Of a stretch of 64,000 nucleotides of DNA, positions 1 to 9,021 are shown piece after piece. Every line of letters starts with the position of its first letter. The stretch's first letter is position 1. Under the pieces are notes generated by a model. That model did not search any database, was not told the origin of the DNA, and was given only the letters and a program-made list of their open reading frames with translations. This stretch comes from Gammaproteobacteria bacterium (GTDB lineage: Bacteria > Pseudomonadota > Gammaproteobacteria > Pseudomonadales > JAUIET01). A program made the position numbers and the translations under genes. The stretch spans positions 195,087 through 259,086 of the forward strand of contig JAUIHW010000002.1 of the NCBI GenBank assembly GCA_030431775.1, in the 5' to 3' direction.

Positions 1-86
1 GAACTGCGATGTGATAACATCAAGAGACGCGAGAACTTGCAGTTTCCGTCCATAGAATCACTGCCCGCTGTCTTACACAGAGTTTA

Positions 87-1553
87 TTAAGTCAGTTTGA
101 CTGCGTTACGGGCATCTTCCTCTGACGGGTCACCAAAGCCGAGCATGGATTTGGTTTCCAGATACTCTTCAAGTCCGTGCACACCCCACTCCCGTCCGTT
201 ACCTGACTGCTTGTAGCCACCGAGCGGTGCCATCGGGTCCAGATCCGGGCCATTAATGAAAACACTGCCGGCACGCAACTGTTCAGCGATGCTGCGAGCG
301 CGACATTTATTAGCCGACGTCACGTAAGCCGCCAAGCCATAATCTGTATCGTTGGCAATGCGAATGGCGTCATCTTCGTCCTCATAGGGAATAATACAAA
401 GAACCGGTCCAAAGATCTCTTCTCTTGCGATGGTCATGTCGTTGTCGACATCGGAAAAAATAGTCGGTCTGACGAAGTAGCCCGTCTGTAGCCCATCCGG
501 TTTCCCGGGACCGCCTGTGACCACGGTAGCACCTTCCTCGATCCCTGTTTTGATAAGTTTTTGAACCTTGTCGAATTGCGCTTTATTCGCAACGGGTCCA
601 AGATTGACATCTTCACGACCTGGATCACCGACCACATAGCCTTGCATGATTTTCTTGGCAATCGTATTCACTTCAGACAGCTTGGTTTTCGGTACCAACA
701 GACGAGTCGGGGCTGCACAAGACTGCCCACTGTTTACCATCATATTGCCGATGGCGCCTGCCACTTCTGTAGAAAAATCGACGTCTTCGACTAGAATATT
801 CGGCGACTTGCCTCCCAACTCCTGTGAGACCCTCTTAATCGTCGCCGCTGAGCTGATAGCTACTTCCCTACCCGCGCGGGTACTGCCGGTAAAGGACACC
901 ATATCAACCTGCGGATGTGCGCAGATCGCCTGTCCAACTACCGATCCGGTTCCATGAACTAGATTGAATACTCCCGGCGGAACACCAGCCGTATCCATCA
1001 CTTCTGCAAGCAGTGTTGCCGCAACAGGAGTCAGCTCACTTGGCTTGAGCACCATCGTGCAACCAGCTGCCAAAGCCGGAAACACCTTGCATGCAACCTG
1101 GTTGATCGGCCAGTTCCACGGTGTGATCAGGCCGCAAACACCGATGGGCTCCCGCCGAATTCGAGTTGGACCTTTGTCCTGTTCGAACTGGTAGTCCTGA
1201 AGTACTTTGATGTACGTTTGCAGATGAACAATGCCGGTTGCCGCCTGAAGCTGCTTCGACAAACTTATCGGTGAACCCATCTCTGTGGTAATTGCTATAG
1301 AGATTTCGTCGTAGCGCCCCATGTAGGCTTCTTCTATGTTCTGCAGGAGTTCGATACGATATTCACGTGTTGTACTCGCAAAAGAGTTGAAAGCTTCATG
1401 GGCTGCTCGTACCGCAGCATCGACGTCATCTGCACTACCGAGCGAAACAATTGCAGCCGCGTCCTCGGTGGCCGGATTGATCACGGTCATCTCTTCTGCT
1501 GTTCCTGGATCGACCCACTGACCGTTTATGTAGAACTGTTTGCATTCATACAT
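87..1553 (-). CDS. NAD(P)-dependent aldehyde dehydrogenase
   Basis: A full-length, 488-residue member of the aldehyde dehydrogenase superfamily, which oxidises an aldehyde to its acid in the cytoplasm. The family landmarks are visible: the oxyanion asparagine in PWNWP (N147), the cofactor-binding FTGST loop (about 221-225), the general base in QELGGKSPN (E245) and the catalytic cysteine in NSGQSC (C279). The ATG is preceded by an AGGA Shine-Dalgarno sequence. It lies downstream of the sulfotransferase on the same strand, 325 bases away, so it probably has its own promoter. The natural substrate cannot be read from sequence; betaine-aldehyde-like or aromatic aldehydes are both possible. Confidence 0.93.
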   Translation of the reverse strand: MYECKQFYINGQWVDPGTAEEMTVINPATEDAAAIVSLGSADDVDAAVRAAHEAFNSFASTTREYRIELLQNIEEAYMGRYDEISIAITTEMGSPISLSKQLQAATGIVHLQTYIKVLQDYQFEQDKGPTRIRREPIGVCGLITPWNWPINQVACKVFPALAAGCTMVLKPSELTPVAATLLAEVMDTAGVPPGVFNLVHGTGSVVGQAICAHPQVDMVSFTGSTRAGREVAISSAATIKRVSQELGGKSPNILVEDVDFSTEVAGAIGNMMVNSGQSCAAPTRLLVPKTKLSEVNTIAKKIMQGYVVGDPGREDVNLGPVANKAQFDKVQKLIKTGIEEGATVVTGGPGKPDGLQTGYFVRPTIFSDVDNDMTIAREEIFGPVLCIIPYEDEDDAIRIANDTDYGLAAYVTSANKCRARSIAEQLRAGSVFINGPDLDPMAPLGGYKQSGNGREWGVHGLEEYLETKSMLGFGDPSEEDARNAVKLT

Positions 1554-1878
1554 TGCAGTTTTCCTAGCTCTTGAAGGCGCAGTTTTGCGAACTGAGTTAA
1601 GTCGTATTTACTAGCGCAAAATAATAACCAAGCCCACCGAACTGACGAAAGTAGAGCAGCTCGCTGACCGCCACAATTCTATCTGCAACGCCAACTCTGC
1701 ATGCTGCTACAACGCTCATGTGGTGGTGAAGCAGAATAAACACCTTTTTGGCTCAGGTCCAGCAGCACTAATTCAAACCGCGCCTTGCTGGCTGGTTGCG
1801 CGCTCCGTGTGGTGGCCATCGTGACATCAAACAGCCTGAGCCGCTAGATATTAGGCGCTCATGGCCATCTCGGCTTGC
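1554..1878. other. Non-coding gap of 325 bases
   Basis: This gap separates the sulfotransferase stop from the aldehyde dehydrogenase start. No RNA gene or clear terminator is visible. On the minus strand two frames contain short stretches (VLLDLS, then HHHMSVV and VADRIVAV) that faintly resemble the end of an ABC-transporter ATPase broken by a frameshift and a deletion. That resemblance is too weak to annotate as a pseudogene. Confidence 0.4.
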
Positions 1879-3153
1879 TTAGCTTTCACTCGGGACCCCA
1901 AAATAAGCTTGATAACGAGCAAAAGCCTTACGCTCCTCACCGGCCACCTCTGCGCCACCGGCTTGAGTTTTATATTCGTGCTTGCCAAACAGGTCTTTCG
2001 GTTTGCTGTCGAGCAGGGCCTGAATGTTTTTGGCATCTTCAGGGTTCAGTGTAAGGCCAATATCATGATAAGCATTTTGGATAGTGTTCAGTGGGTTAGC
2101 ACAAAACTCCTGATACACGACGTTGGCATATTGCCCCGCCGGTATCGTACCGTTTTCCATCCAGCCAATAATTCGGTCCCACATCTTGACCCGGCTCTTG
2201 ACCATCATTACCTCATCCAGCATATTGCCGCTCCATGGGTCGTCGGTTCGCCACCAGTAAATCGTGCCCTGTACACTGACCACAGAGTCTGTAGTAGTCA
2301 CCTGGTCTCGATGCATAAAAATGAGTTTTGCGTCCGGATAGGTTTCCAACAATTGCGGTAGCACTGGCATGTGCGTCGGCCCTTTTAGCAACCAGTGTGG
2401 CTTCCGGTACTTCCATTGCAGCAACTTCAAAATGCGTTTATGCCACTGAAAGGTCTCGGTGATGTCCTGCTTCCTGAAATACTCCACATAGGAAGGAATC
2501 TGAAACGCGCAGTAATACACCTCTGACAAAAAGGTTAAGTAAAGAAATTCGATACACTCCACCGGCATGTCGGCAGACTGGGCATGCATGGTGTTCCACT
2601 CCGGCGCAATGCGCGCCGGCAGCGTAATGAGTTTTTCAGCTCGATCGATTCGGGGATCACTGAAATAAGTGTGTTCTTCCGGAGGCGGGCAGGGGAACAT
2701 CGCCTCCCAGTGCTTGACCACCCGAAACTGCGCATCTTTAGATAGTGCTTCGTGGAAAATACTGGTTCCAGAACGCCCAGCGCCGACAATGAACACCGGC
2801 TCAGTGATCAGTTCATCTTTAATCTCCGGATGCCGCTTGTACCACTCGGTAATTTGTAATCGCGCTTCGAGATAGCGAATAAGATCAGAACGGGTAAGAA
2901 TCCGGCCGCAAAAATTCAGCTTTGCTTCTTCTTCAATAGCCTTAATCAACACCTGAAAATGCTTACGCCAGTTATCATCACCAAAGTCCGTAAGGCCAGT
3001 GTTTTTCCTAGCTTCTTCCAGTAGGGAATATTCGTCGAGCGGCACAATGCTTTTAATGTCCAGGTGTTCACCTTCCGCATTGAGCCTGGCAACCCATTCA
3101 GGCCGAGGGGCGGGTGTCCAGGTGCTGCGACGGTCGAAGGATCTATTGGTCAT
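1879..3153 (-). CDS. Sulfotransferase family protein
   Basis: Encodes a 424-residue sulfotransferase-fold protein that would transfer a sulfuryl group from PAPS to an acceptor. The 5'-phosphosulfate-binding loop is clear near the centre of the first half (VFIVGAGRSGTSIFHEAL), and a later IFMHRDQ stretch fits the 3'-phosphate-binding region. The open frame runs 37 codons further upstream to 3264, but the methionine at 3153 (MTNRSFDRR) is preferred because the upstream extension is low-complexity and poorly protein-like; neither start has a strong ribosome site. The acceptor is unknown. Related proteins are common in marine gammaproteobacteria as uncharacterised Sulfotransfer_3-type enzymes. 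Confidence 0.85.
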   Translation of the reverse strand: MTNRSFDRRSTWTPAPRPEWVARLNAEGEHLDIKSIVPLDEYSLLEEARKNTGLTDFGDDNWRKHFQVLIKAIEEEAKLNFCGRILTRSDLIRYLEARLQITEWYKRHPEIKDELITEPVFIVGAGRSGTSIFHEALSKDAQFRVVKHWEAMFPCPPPEEHTYFSDPRIDRAEKLITLPARIAPEWNTMHAQSADMPVECIEFLYLTFLSEVYYCAFQIPSYVEYFRKQDITETFQWHKRILKLLQWKYRKPHWLLKGPTHMPVLPQLLETYPDAKLIFMHRDQVTTTDSVVSVQGTIYWWRTDDPWSGNMLDEVMMVKSRVKMWDRIIGWMENGTIPAGQYANVVYQEFCANPLNTIQNAYHDIGLTLNPEDAKNIQALLDSKPKDLFGKHEYKTQAGGAEVAGEERKAFARYQAYFGVPSES

Positions 3154-3410
3154 AATGAAAGCATGCGCTACAAGCTGGGAAAATGCATCCGCCGCAACAT
3201 GACGTGTTGGTAGGCCAGCCGACGAAACACTCAAAAACAACGGCTCGCAGCGCTTAGCATGCACAGCACGGCACTGCCTTGCCGTAATCCAGACATCAAT
3301 AGTGGCGGGGCATCGCCAGCCTGTCAGTGGGTTTATTGTTCCTCGTACCCTCCCAGGCTCTGTTGCCCGCGGTAAGTCCCCGAAGCTTTTGTCATTATAA
3401 TTTTACATCT

Positions 3411-3429
3411 ATTATTGATAATCATTATC
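3411..3429 (+). promoter_or_regulatory. Fur box upstream of the siderophore receptor
   Basis: These 19 bases match the classical Fur consensus (GATAATGATAATCATTATC) at 16 positions, with the last 13 identical. The site lies 53 bases before the receptor start, in the promoter region, so iron-replete Fur should repress the gene. Confidence 0.85.
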
Positions 3430-3482
3430 ATTACGCTTATTATTAGCGCAACATTCTCGGTTTAATATTAGGACCACACACG

Positions 3483-5603
3483 ATGACGGTTTATTCCTTA
3501 AAAGCACGCTACCTGGTTTCTGCCCTGCTCGCGGCCTCAGGGCCTCTTGCCAGCGCGCAAAGCTCTGAATCAGAAGCCTTCGAGGAGGTTATAGTCCAAG
3601 GGCGCCACCTGTATTCGGACCAGGTCAATGCATTAAAAACCCCCACCCCCATTCTTGACGTGCCGCAGAGCCTGTCCATTATTACCGCCGAGCATATGGT
3701 GGAGCGTGGGTTCACCAGTATTGCTGACATCATCAATTACACGCCTGGCGTGAACACCTCACAGGGCGAAGGCCACCGCGACGCCGTGGTGTTTCGCGGC
3801 GTGCGCTCTACCGCCGACTTTTTTATCGACGGCGTACGCGATGATGTCCAGTACTACCGCCCGCTGTACAACCTGGAGCAGGTGGAAATTCTGCGCGGCC
3901 CCAATGCACTGCTGTTTGGCCGGGGCGGCACTGGCGGCATACTGAACCGGGTGACCAAAAAAGGCGTCATCGGCGAAAGCTTTACCCGCTACCAGGCGGG
4001 CGCGGATACCTTCGGTGAGTTTGGCCTTCAGGTGGACAGCAACTTTGCCATCAATGACAGCACGGCCTTTCGAATCAACGCCTTTTATGAAGGCCTGGAC
4101 AACCACCGCGATTTTTACGACGGTGACCGAAGCGGTATTAACCCAACAGTTCAATTCGCGCTGAGCCCGGCCACCACGCTGAATCTCTCGTATGAATACG
4201 TGGATCATGAGCGTTTTATCGACCGCGGCATTCCAACCGGGTCGGACGGTCGGCCGGTGGAAGCCTTCGAAGACATCGTGTTTGGAGACCCGGACATCAA
4301 CACCAACAAACTGGAAGCGCACCTGCTTCGTGCAAAACTTCAGCACAGTTTTTCAGGCAATCTGAAAGCCAATATCAGCGCTTTCTACGGTGACTACGAC
4401 AAGCTGTATCAGAATTTCTACGCGTCCTCTTATGACCAGGCCGCTGCGCCGAACGAAGTCACGCTGGATGGCTACATAGACACAACTCGACGTGAAAACC
4501 TGGTGCTGTCGGGCAACCTGATCGGTGAATTCGCCACCGGAAAGATCAATCACACAGTGATTGCCGGTGCGGAGTTCATCGACACCTCGTCGGACCAGGA
4601 TCGATTCAATTCCTTCTGGGATACTACCTCCGACGACAATGAAATTTTCACTATCGCTCGCCCACTTACGCTGAACAGTGGCATTGGCGTGAATGCGGCG
4701 GGCGTTGCGACCAGCAATAATTTCTCGACTGATTTGAACGATGATACCCGGGTAGACGTTGACGTACTGTCACTTTATATCCAGGATGAAATCGAAATCT
4801 CAGAGCACCTTGACCTGATTGTTGGGGCACGCTTCGATCAGTTCGAAATTGACGTTTTCAACGTGCCGGCCAATGAAAATCGAAGCCGTCAGGATGACGA
4901 AATATCTCCGCGTTTCGGCCTGGTGTACAAACCGCAGGAAAACACCTCTTTATACGCCAGTTACAGCGAGTCCTTCCTGCCACGCAGTGGCGAGCAGTTC
5001 GCCAACATCAATGGCAACAACAACCAGTTGGACCCCGACACCTTCACCAACCTTGAAGCCGGGGTGAAATGGGACATTAGCCAGCGCTTGAGCATGACCG
5101 CTGCTGTTTTCGAGATTGAGCAAAGCTCACCCCAGGTTGCCGACAATGACCCTGCCACGCTGGATGTGGTCGACTCCGAAATCGACGGTTTTGAAGTGCA
5201 ACTGCAAGGCCAGGTCACTGATAAGTGGTACCTAACCGCCAGCTACAGCTATCTGGATGGCGAACAGGTCGACCGTTCCGGTCCAACCGGCTTGCGCCCG
5301 CGCGAACTACCGGAAAATATGTTCTCAGTATGGAACGCTTACCAGGTGACCCCACAATGGGGAGTTGGTGTCGGGTTAACCTATCAGGACGAAAGCTTCA
5401 TTGATAACAGCAACAACGCTATTCTGCCCAGCTATACCCGAGTGGATGCCGCGGCTTATTACGATGTGTCTGAGAAGCTGCGTTTACAGCTCAATATCGA
5501 AAACCTGAATGATGAGCTGTATTTCCCGAACGCGCACAGCACTCACCAGGTAAGCGTGGGTGCGCCATTGAGTGCGCGATTGACGGTTAGTGGGCAATTC
5601 TGA
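3483..5603 (+). CDS. TonB-dependent siderophore receptor
   Basis: A 706-residue outer-membrane receptor that would import a ferric siderophore using TonB-ExbBD energy. It has a signal peptide ending near ASAQ (about residue 26), a TonB-box-like EEVIVQG segment, a plug domain (about 55-165, including GVRSTADFFIDGVRD and RGPNALLFGRGGTGGILNRV), and a long beta barrel ending in the typical aromatic residue (SGQF). Length and plug motifs match the FhuA/FecA-type siderophore receptor family. An AGGA ribosome site precedes the ATG and a strong Fur box lies upstream. No siderophore biosynthesis genes are nearby, so the siderophore may be foreign. Confidence 0.93.
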   Translation: MTVYSLKARYLVSALLAASGPLASAQSSESEAFEEVIVQGRHLYSDQVNALKTPTPILDVPQSLSIITAEHMVERGFTSIADIINYTPGVNTSQGEGHRDAVVFRGVRSTADFFIDGVRDDVQYYRPLYNLEQVEILRGPNALLFGRGGTGGILNRVTKKGVIGESFTRYQAGADTFGEFGLQVDSNFAINDSTAFRINAFYEGLDNHRDFYDGDRSGINPTVQFALSPATTLNLSYEYVDHERFIDRGIPTGSDGRPVEAFEDIVFGDPDINTNKLEAHLLRAKLQHSFSGNLKANISAFYGDYDKLYQNFYASSYDQAAAPNEVTLDGYIDTTRRENLVLSGNLIGEFATGKINHTVIAGAEFIDTSSDQDRFNSFWDTTSDDNEIFTIARPLTLNSGIGVNAAGVATSNNFSTDLNDDTRVDVDVLSLYIQDEIEISEHLDLIVGARFDQFEIDVFNVPANENRSRQDDEISPRFGLVYKPQENTSLYASYSESFLPRSGEQFANINGNNNQLDPDTFTNLEAGVKWDISQRLSMTAAVFEIEQSSPQVADNDPATLDVVDSEIDGFEVQLQGQVTDKWYLTASYSYLDGEQVDRSGPTGLRPRELPENMFSVWNAYQVTPQWGVGVGLTYQDESFIDNSNNAILPSYTRVDAAAYYDVSEKLRLQLNIENLNDELYFPNAHSTHQVSVGAPLSARLTVSGQF

Positions 5604-5636
5604 CGAGCTTTCAAGGCGCTTGTCGTCGAAGGCCTC

Positions 5637-6092
5637 TTAAGCCTCACTCAAGGGCAGCTGCGTCTGGTGCTTAATCGTCTCCATGACAAAACTACTGCTG
5701 ACGTCAAACAGATCCGCCTGAATCAGCTGCTGGTACAGTCGGTCGTAGCCCTTCATGTCGCTGACTACCGCTTTGATCAGGTAATCCAGGTCGCCGCTCA
5801 TACGGTACACCTCCATGACTTGGGGTATGCCGTCGAGAACGTCACAGAGTTGTTTATACCAGGCAGCGTTGTGCTGATTGGTTCGAATGGAGATAAACGC
5901 AGTCAGGCCGAGGTTCAGCTTGTCAGCGTCCAATAGCGCAACGCGCGCCACGATTACGCCCTCGCTTTCCAGCTGCTGAATGCGCCGCCAACAGGCCGTT
6001 TTAGATAAGCCGATCTGCTCGGCGATGGTGCCTACCGATAAGGACACATCGTTCTGCATCAATTCCAGTATGGCTTTATCAAATCTATCCAT
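5637..6092 (-). CDS. Lrp/AsnC family transcriptional regulator
   Basis: A 151-residue regulator with the standard layout: an N-terminal helix-turn-helix (about 20-40, IAEQIGLSKTACWRRIQQLE) and a C-terminal ligand-binding and oligomerisation domain (about 65-145). Such proteins sense amino acids and control nearby transport or catabolism genes. It is transcribed divergently from a class V aminotransferase, which is therefore its most likely target. A paired repeat in the shared promoter region looks like its operator. The effector is not known. Confidence 0.92.
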   Translation of the reverse strand: MDRFDKAILELMQNDVSLSVGTIAEQIGLSKTACWRRIQQLESEGVIVARVALLDADKLNLGLTAFISIRTNQHNAAWYKQLCDVLDGIPQVMEVYRMSGDLDYLIKAVVSDMKGYDRLYQQLIQADLFDVSSSFVMETIKHQTQLPLSEA

Positions 6093-6111
6093 TGGGGCTT
6101 GTTACGTGACC

Positions 6112-6157
6112 GAACAAATGTTCTAACATTATAATTAAAACCGTAAAAATGTTCTAA
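6112..6157. promoter_or_regulatory. Candidate Lrp-type operator: spaced repeats
   Basis: The 11-mer AAATGTTCTAA occurs twice (6116-6126 and 6147-6157), 31 bases apart or about three helical turns, in the promoter between the divergent Lrp regulator and the aminotransferase. The first copy is part of a near-palindrome, GAACAAATGTTC (6113-6124). Spacing on one DNA face suits an Lrp octamer. Assignment to this regulator is inferred. Confidence 0.55.
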
Positions 6158-6245
6158 TAAAAGTTTATTTATGTGTCAAATAGAGACAATGTTTCGGCAT
6201 CCGGCCACTACACTTGTTCTTCAATTGACAGCCCCTGAAGAAAAC

Positions 6246-7919
6246 ATGACTTCATTGGAAAGCAAGCTGGCCAGCATCCGTGACGACGTGATCGGTGATA
6301 ACTGCCCCATACCCACCCCTTTTGGGGAGAAGCCGCTGGTCTACGCAGACTACACAGCATCTGGCCGCAGCCTGAAGAGCATTGAGCACTATATTCAGCA
6401 GGAAGTTATGCCCTGGTACGCCAATACGCACTCAGAATCTTCATTCACCGGGCGCCAAACCACTCAGCTGCGCGAAGAAGCCCGCCGCATCATCCACAAC
6501 GCCGTGAATGGCAGTGACGAGGACCTGGTCATCTTCTGTGGGTCAGGTGCCACAGCGGCCATTCATAAGCTGATCGATATTCTAAATCTGCGACTTCCAG
6601 CTGACCTAAGCGGCCGATACCAGCTACACAAGCGCATTCCTGAAGCAGAGCGGCCGGTAGTTTTTATCGGGCCTTACGAGCACCATTCCAACGAACTGCC
6701 CTGGCGCGAGTCCATTGCAGATCTGGTGTGCGTGCCGCTTACCGATTGCGGCCAGATTGATCTCCAGGCGCTGGAACTGCAGCTCACGCGCTACCGGGAT
6801 CGGCCACTGAAGATTGGCAGCTTTTCGGCCGCATCAAACGTGACCGGGTTGAAGTCTGACACAGCGGCCATCAGCCAGCTGCTGCACCGCCATGGCGCCT
6901 TGTCCTTCTGGGATTACGCGGCAGCGGCTCCTTATACCCCTATCAACATGGGCGACGGCAAGGCCGGTTCCAATACCGTTAGCAAAGATGCTGTATTCAT
7001 TTCTCCGCATAAATTTATCGGCGGGCCGGGCACACCGGGAATACTGGTGGTAAAGAAGCATCTGCTTAAGAACTCAGTGCCAGCTGTACCCGGCGGCGGC
7101 ACTGTGTCATTTGTGACCCCCGACGAGCATCGCTATATTAGCGACGACGAGCGTCGTGAAGAAGGCGGCACACCGGCCATCATTGAATCAATCCGAGCGG
7201 GTCTGGTGTTCAAGCTGCAACAGGATGTCGGGCTGGAAAACATTGCAGCGCGTGAACACGGCTTTGTCCGTCGGGCAATCGAGCGTTGGCAGCAAAACTC
7301 GAACATTGAAATACTCGGTTGCTCGGACAAGCCGCGTTTGTCGATTGTCTCATTGCAAATTCGCAGTCATGGGAAGTACCTGCACTACGGCTTTGTGGTG
7401 GCCCTGTTAAACGACTTGTTTGGCATCCAGTCCCGTGGTGGTTGTTCCTGCGCGGGGCCTTACGGACACCAGCTGCTGGGCATCGATAAACAGACCAGCA
7501 AGGAAATAGAACAGGCGGTCAACGAAGGTCAGATGATTGTTCGACCAGGCTGGGTGCGCCTGAATTTCAACTACTTTATCGACCAGGACTGCTTCAACTA
7601 TATTCTTGATGCTGTCGATCTTATTGCCCGCTATGGCGAGCGCTTGCTGCCTTACTATCAATTTGATGAAGCATCAGCAATTTGGCGTTTTCACGGCAAA
7701 GAAGTGGTCTTGCCCAGCAGCCTGGACAACTACTCTTTGGCTAAAAACAGCACTCCGACACCCAGAGCACCCATCTCTGACTACCAGCGCTGCCTTGCGC
7801 TGGCGGAAGAGGAATTGCGAAAAATACGGCAAGATCAGCCGCGTTATGATGTGCGGCTGGAGGGGCGCTATGCGCATTTACAATGGTTCACTCTGCCCCA
7901 GGACGTAAGAGCCGCCTAA
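6246..7919 (+). CDS. Class V PLP aminotransferase (cysteine desulfurase-like)
   Basis: About 557 residues of a fold-type I, class V PLP enzyme, related to cysteine desulfurases and selenocysteine lyases but with a C-terminal extension. The PLP lysine is in SPHKFIGGPGTPG (K256 from this start), the PLP-contacting aspartate is in SFWDYAAAAPY (D223), and a cysteine-rich RGGCSCAGPYGH lies where desulfurases carry the active cysteine. The start at 6246 is chosen over 6171 because GAAGA precedes it and the extra 25 residues look non-native. It sits alone, divergent from an Lrp regulator, away from the SUF operon that has its own SufS, so it is more likely an amino-acid-degrading lyase or desulfurase than a cluster-assembly enzyme. 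Confidence 0.85.
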   Translation: MTSLESKLASIRDDVIGDNCPIPTPFGEKPLVYADYTASGRSLKSIEHYIQQEVMPWYANTHSESSFTGRQTTQLREEARRIIHNAVNGSDEDLVIFCGSGATAAIHKLIDILNLRLPADLSGRYQLHKRIPEAERPVVFIGPYEHHSNELPWRESIADLVCVPLTDCGQIDLQALELQLTRYRDRPLKIGSFSAASNVTGLKSDTAAISQLLHRHGALSFWDYAAAAPYTPINMGDGKAGSNTVSKDAVFISPHKFIGGPGTPGILVVKKHLLKNSVPAVPGGGTVSFVTPDEHRYISDDERREEGGTPAIIESIRAGLVFKLQQDVGLENIAAREHGFVRRAIERWQQNSNIEILGCSDKPRLSIVSLQIRSHGKYLHYGFVVALLNDLFGIQSRGGCSCAGPYGHQLLGIDKQTSKEIEQAVNEGQMIVRPGWVRLNFNYFIDQDCFNYILDAVDLIARYGERLLPYYQFDEASAIWRFHGKEVVLPSSLDNYSLAKNSTPTPRAPISDYQRCLALAEEELRKIRQDQPRYDVRLEGRYAHLQWFTLPQDVRAA

Positions 7920-7994
7920 GCGGTCTCTCTGGTTAGACAGGTGCCCGAAGCGCACAGAATTCGGCTGCCATTGATTAGCAAATCACGCAGTGCA

Positions 7995-8912
7995 TTATTG
8001 CCGGCCAATATACCCCGGGAAAATCACCACTTCCCCATCCGGGTTTTTCAGCTGGGTAAAAATATCCTTGGCCACAACCGCCGGGTCTTCCCAGTTGGCA
8101 GCCCGGTCAACATCTGGATTCGCCAGTGGCCCGGTGGAATGTTTGCTGATACGGGTTTTCATGCCGGCCGGTGCGGCGACAATCACCCGAATACCATCGT
8201 CTGCCACTTCACGCGCAACGGCCTGGAACAGGCCCAACAGCGCGTGTTTACTCGCCCCATAATGCCCAAGCCCCGGCGGTGAAGGGCGCACGCCGAGAAT
8301 AGATGCCACATTGACGATCACCCCACTGCCCTGCTGGCGCATTATCGGAATGGCCTGTTGTGCCAGGTGGGCATAGGCCCAGTAATTCACTTCAAACAAA
8401 TGGTGTGCATCCACCAGGTCCATTTGCTCGAGCGTCGCCAGGTAGGAGTAGCCGGCGTTATTGAACAGATAGTCAATCCGGCCGTAGGTTTCAAGCGCCT
8501 GATGGATAATGGCCGCACGCTGCCTGGCAATAGCCAGGTCCGCCTCAATAAAGATGGCCGGCACCTGGCGTTGTTTCAGCGTTTCCAGCAATTGCAATGA
8601 AGGCGCCGGGCGCATATCAACCAGCACCAGGCGCATGCCTTCATCAGCAGCCCGCAAAGCCAACTGCTTGCCCAATCCGTAGCTACTGCCGGTAATGACC
8701 GCGACTGGCCGGGTCTCGCTGTAGGCAGGAAACGCCAGGGCCTGAAACAACAGAATAAACGCCACCCACAAATGCAAAGGGCGCCCGATTGAGCGCCCTT
8801 TGTGTTTCTCATAGCCCTGCTTCTGGGCTTTCTTGCGGTCTGTATGAGTTTTCGCAACATTGTACTTTCCGGCATGCCGCGCAACCGGGTTGCGGCGTTT
8901 TCGGCTGTTCAT
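7995..8912 (-). CDS. Fusion of a small basic protein to an SDR oxidoreductase
   Basis: Reads as one 305-residue frame. Residues 1 to about 41 are a highly basic segment (MNSRKRRNPVARHAG then DRKKAQKQGYEKHKG) that resembles free-standing proteins of about 45 residues in gammaproteobacteria. Next come a hydrophobic segment like a signal peptide (WVAFILLFQALAFPAYSE) and a classical short-chain dehydrogenase with a TGSSYGLGKQ cofactor loop, an NNAGY motif and the YGASK active site. The start is fixed by AGGAG eight bases upstream and a TATAAT box 51 bases upstream; the longer frame to 8963 begins inside that box. The junction is a perfect terminator-like hairpin, so two genes may be translated separately, with the SDR starting at a TTG (near 8777). 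Confidence 0.7.
   Translation of the reverse strand: MNSRKRRNPVARHAGKYNVAKTHTDRKKAQKQGYEKHKGRSIGRPLHLWVAFILLFQALAFPAYSETRPVAVITGSSYGLGKQLALRAADEGMRLVLVDMRPAPSLQLLETLKQRQVPAIFIEADLAIARQRAAIIHQALETYGRIDYLFNNAGYSYLATLEQMDLVDAHHLFEVNYWAYAHLAQQAIPIMRQQGSGVIVNVASILGVRPSPPGLGHYGASKHALLGLFQAVAREVADDGIRVIVAAPAGMKTRISKHSTGPLANPDVDRAANWEDPAVVAKDIFTQLKNPDGEVVIFPGYIGRQ
8775..8802 (-). terminator. Hairpin inside the fusion frame, terminator-like
   Basis: Perfect 10-base arms (CAAAGGGCGC and GCGCCCTTTG) surround an 8-base loop. On the minus strand the hairpin lies exactly where a small basic protein would be expected to end. There is no long T run beyond the stem-internal TTT, so termination strength is uncertain. 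It is read through in frame as the codons joining the two parts of the fusion. Confidence 0.5.
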
Positions 8913-8962
8913 CACTACTTCTCCTGAAATGACACGCTGCCGCATGCGCGAGCAGCCAGGCA

Positions 8963-8968
8963 ATTATA
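8963..8968 (-). promoter_or_regulatory. Consensus -10 box upstream of the basic-protein/SDR gene
   Basis: A perfect TATAAT on the minus strand lies about 50 bases before the chosen ATG (8912). A CTGAAA-type -35 candidate sits 18-19 bases further upstream. It supports separate transcription of this gene from the methanethiol-oxidation operon that ends just before it. Confidence 0.5.
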
Positions 8969-9021
8969 GCGCCTTCAAGCCGATTTTTTCAGACATGTGA
9001 GCAGATGCAGCAAAAAGCCAG

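Noticed and set aside
1620-1830. Minus-strand fragments resembling the end of an ABC-transporter ATPase
   Set aside because: The pieces lie in different frames, lack a Walker A or signature motif and are too short; chance similarity cannot be excluded.
3154-3264. Upstream start of the sulfotransferase
   Set aside because: The extra 37 residues are not family-like; the internal methionine gives a more typical N-terminus, although neither has a clear ribosome site.
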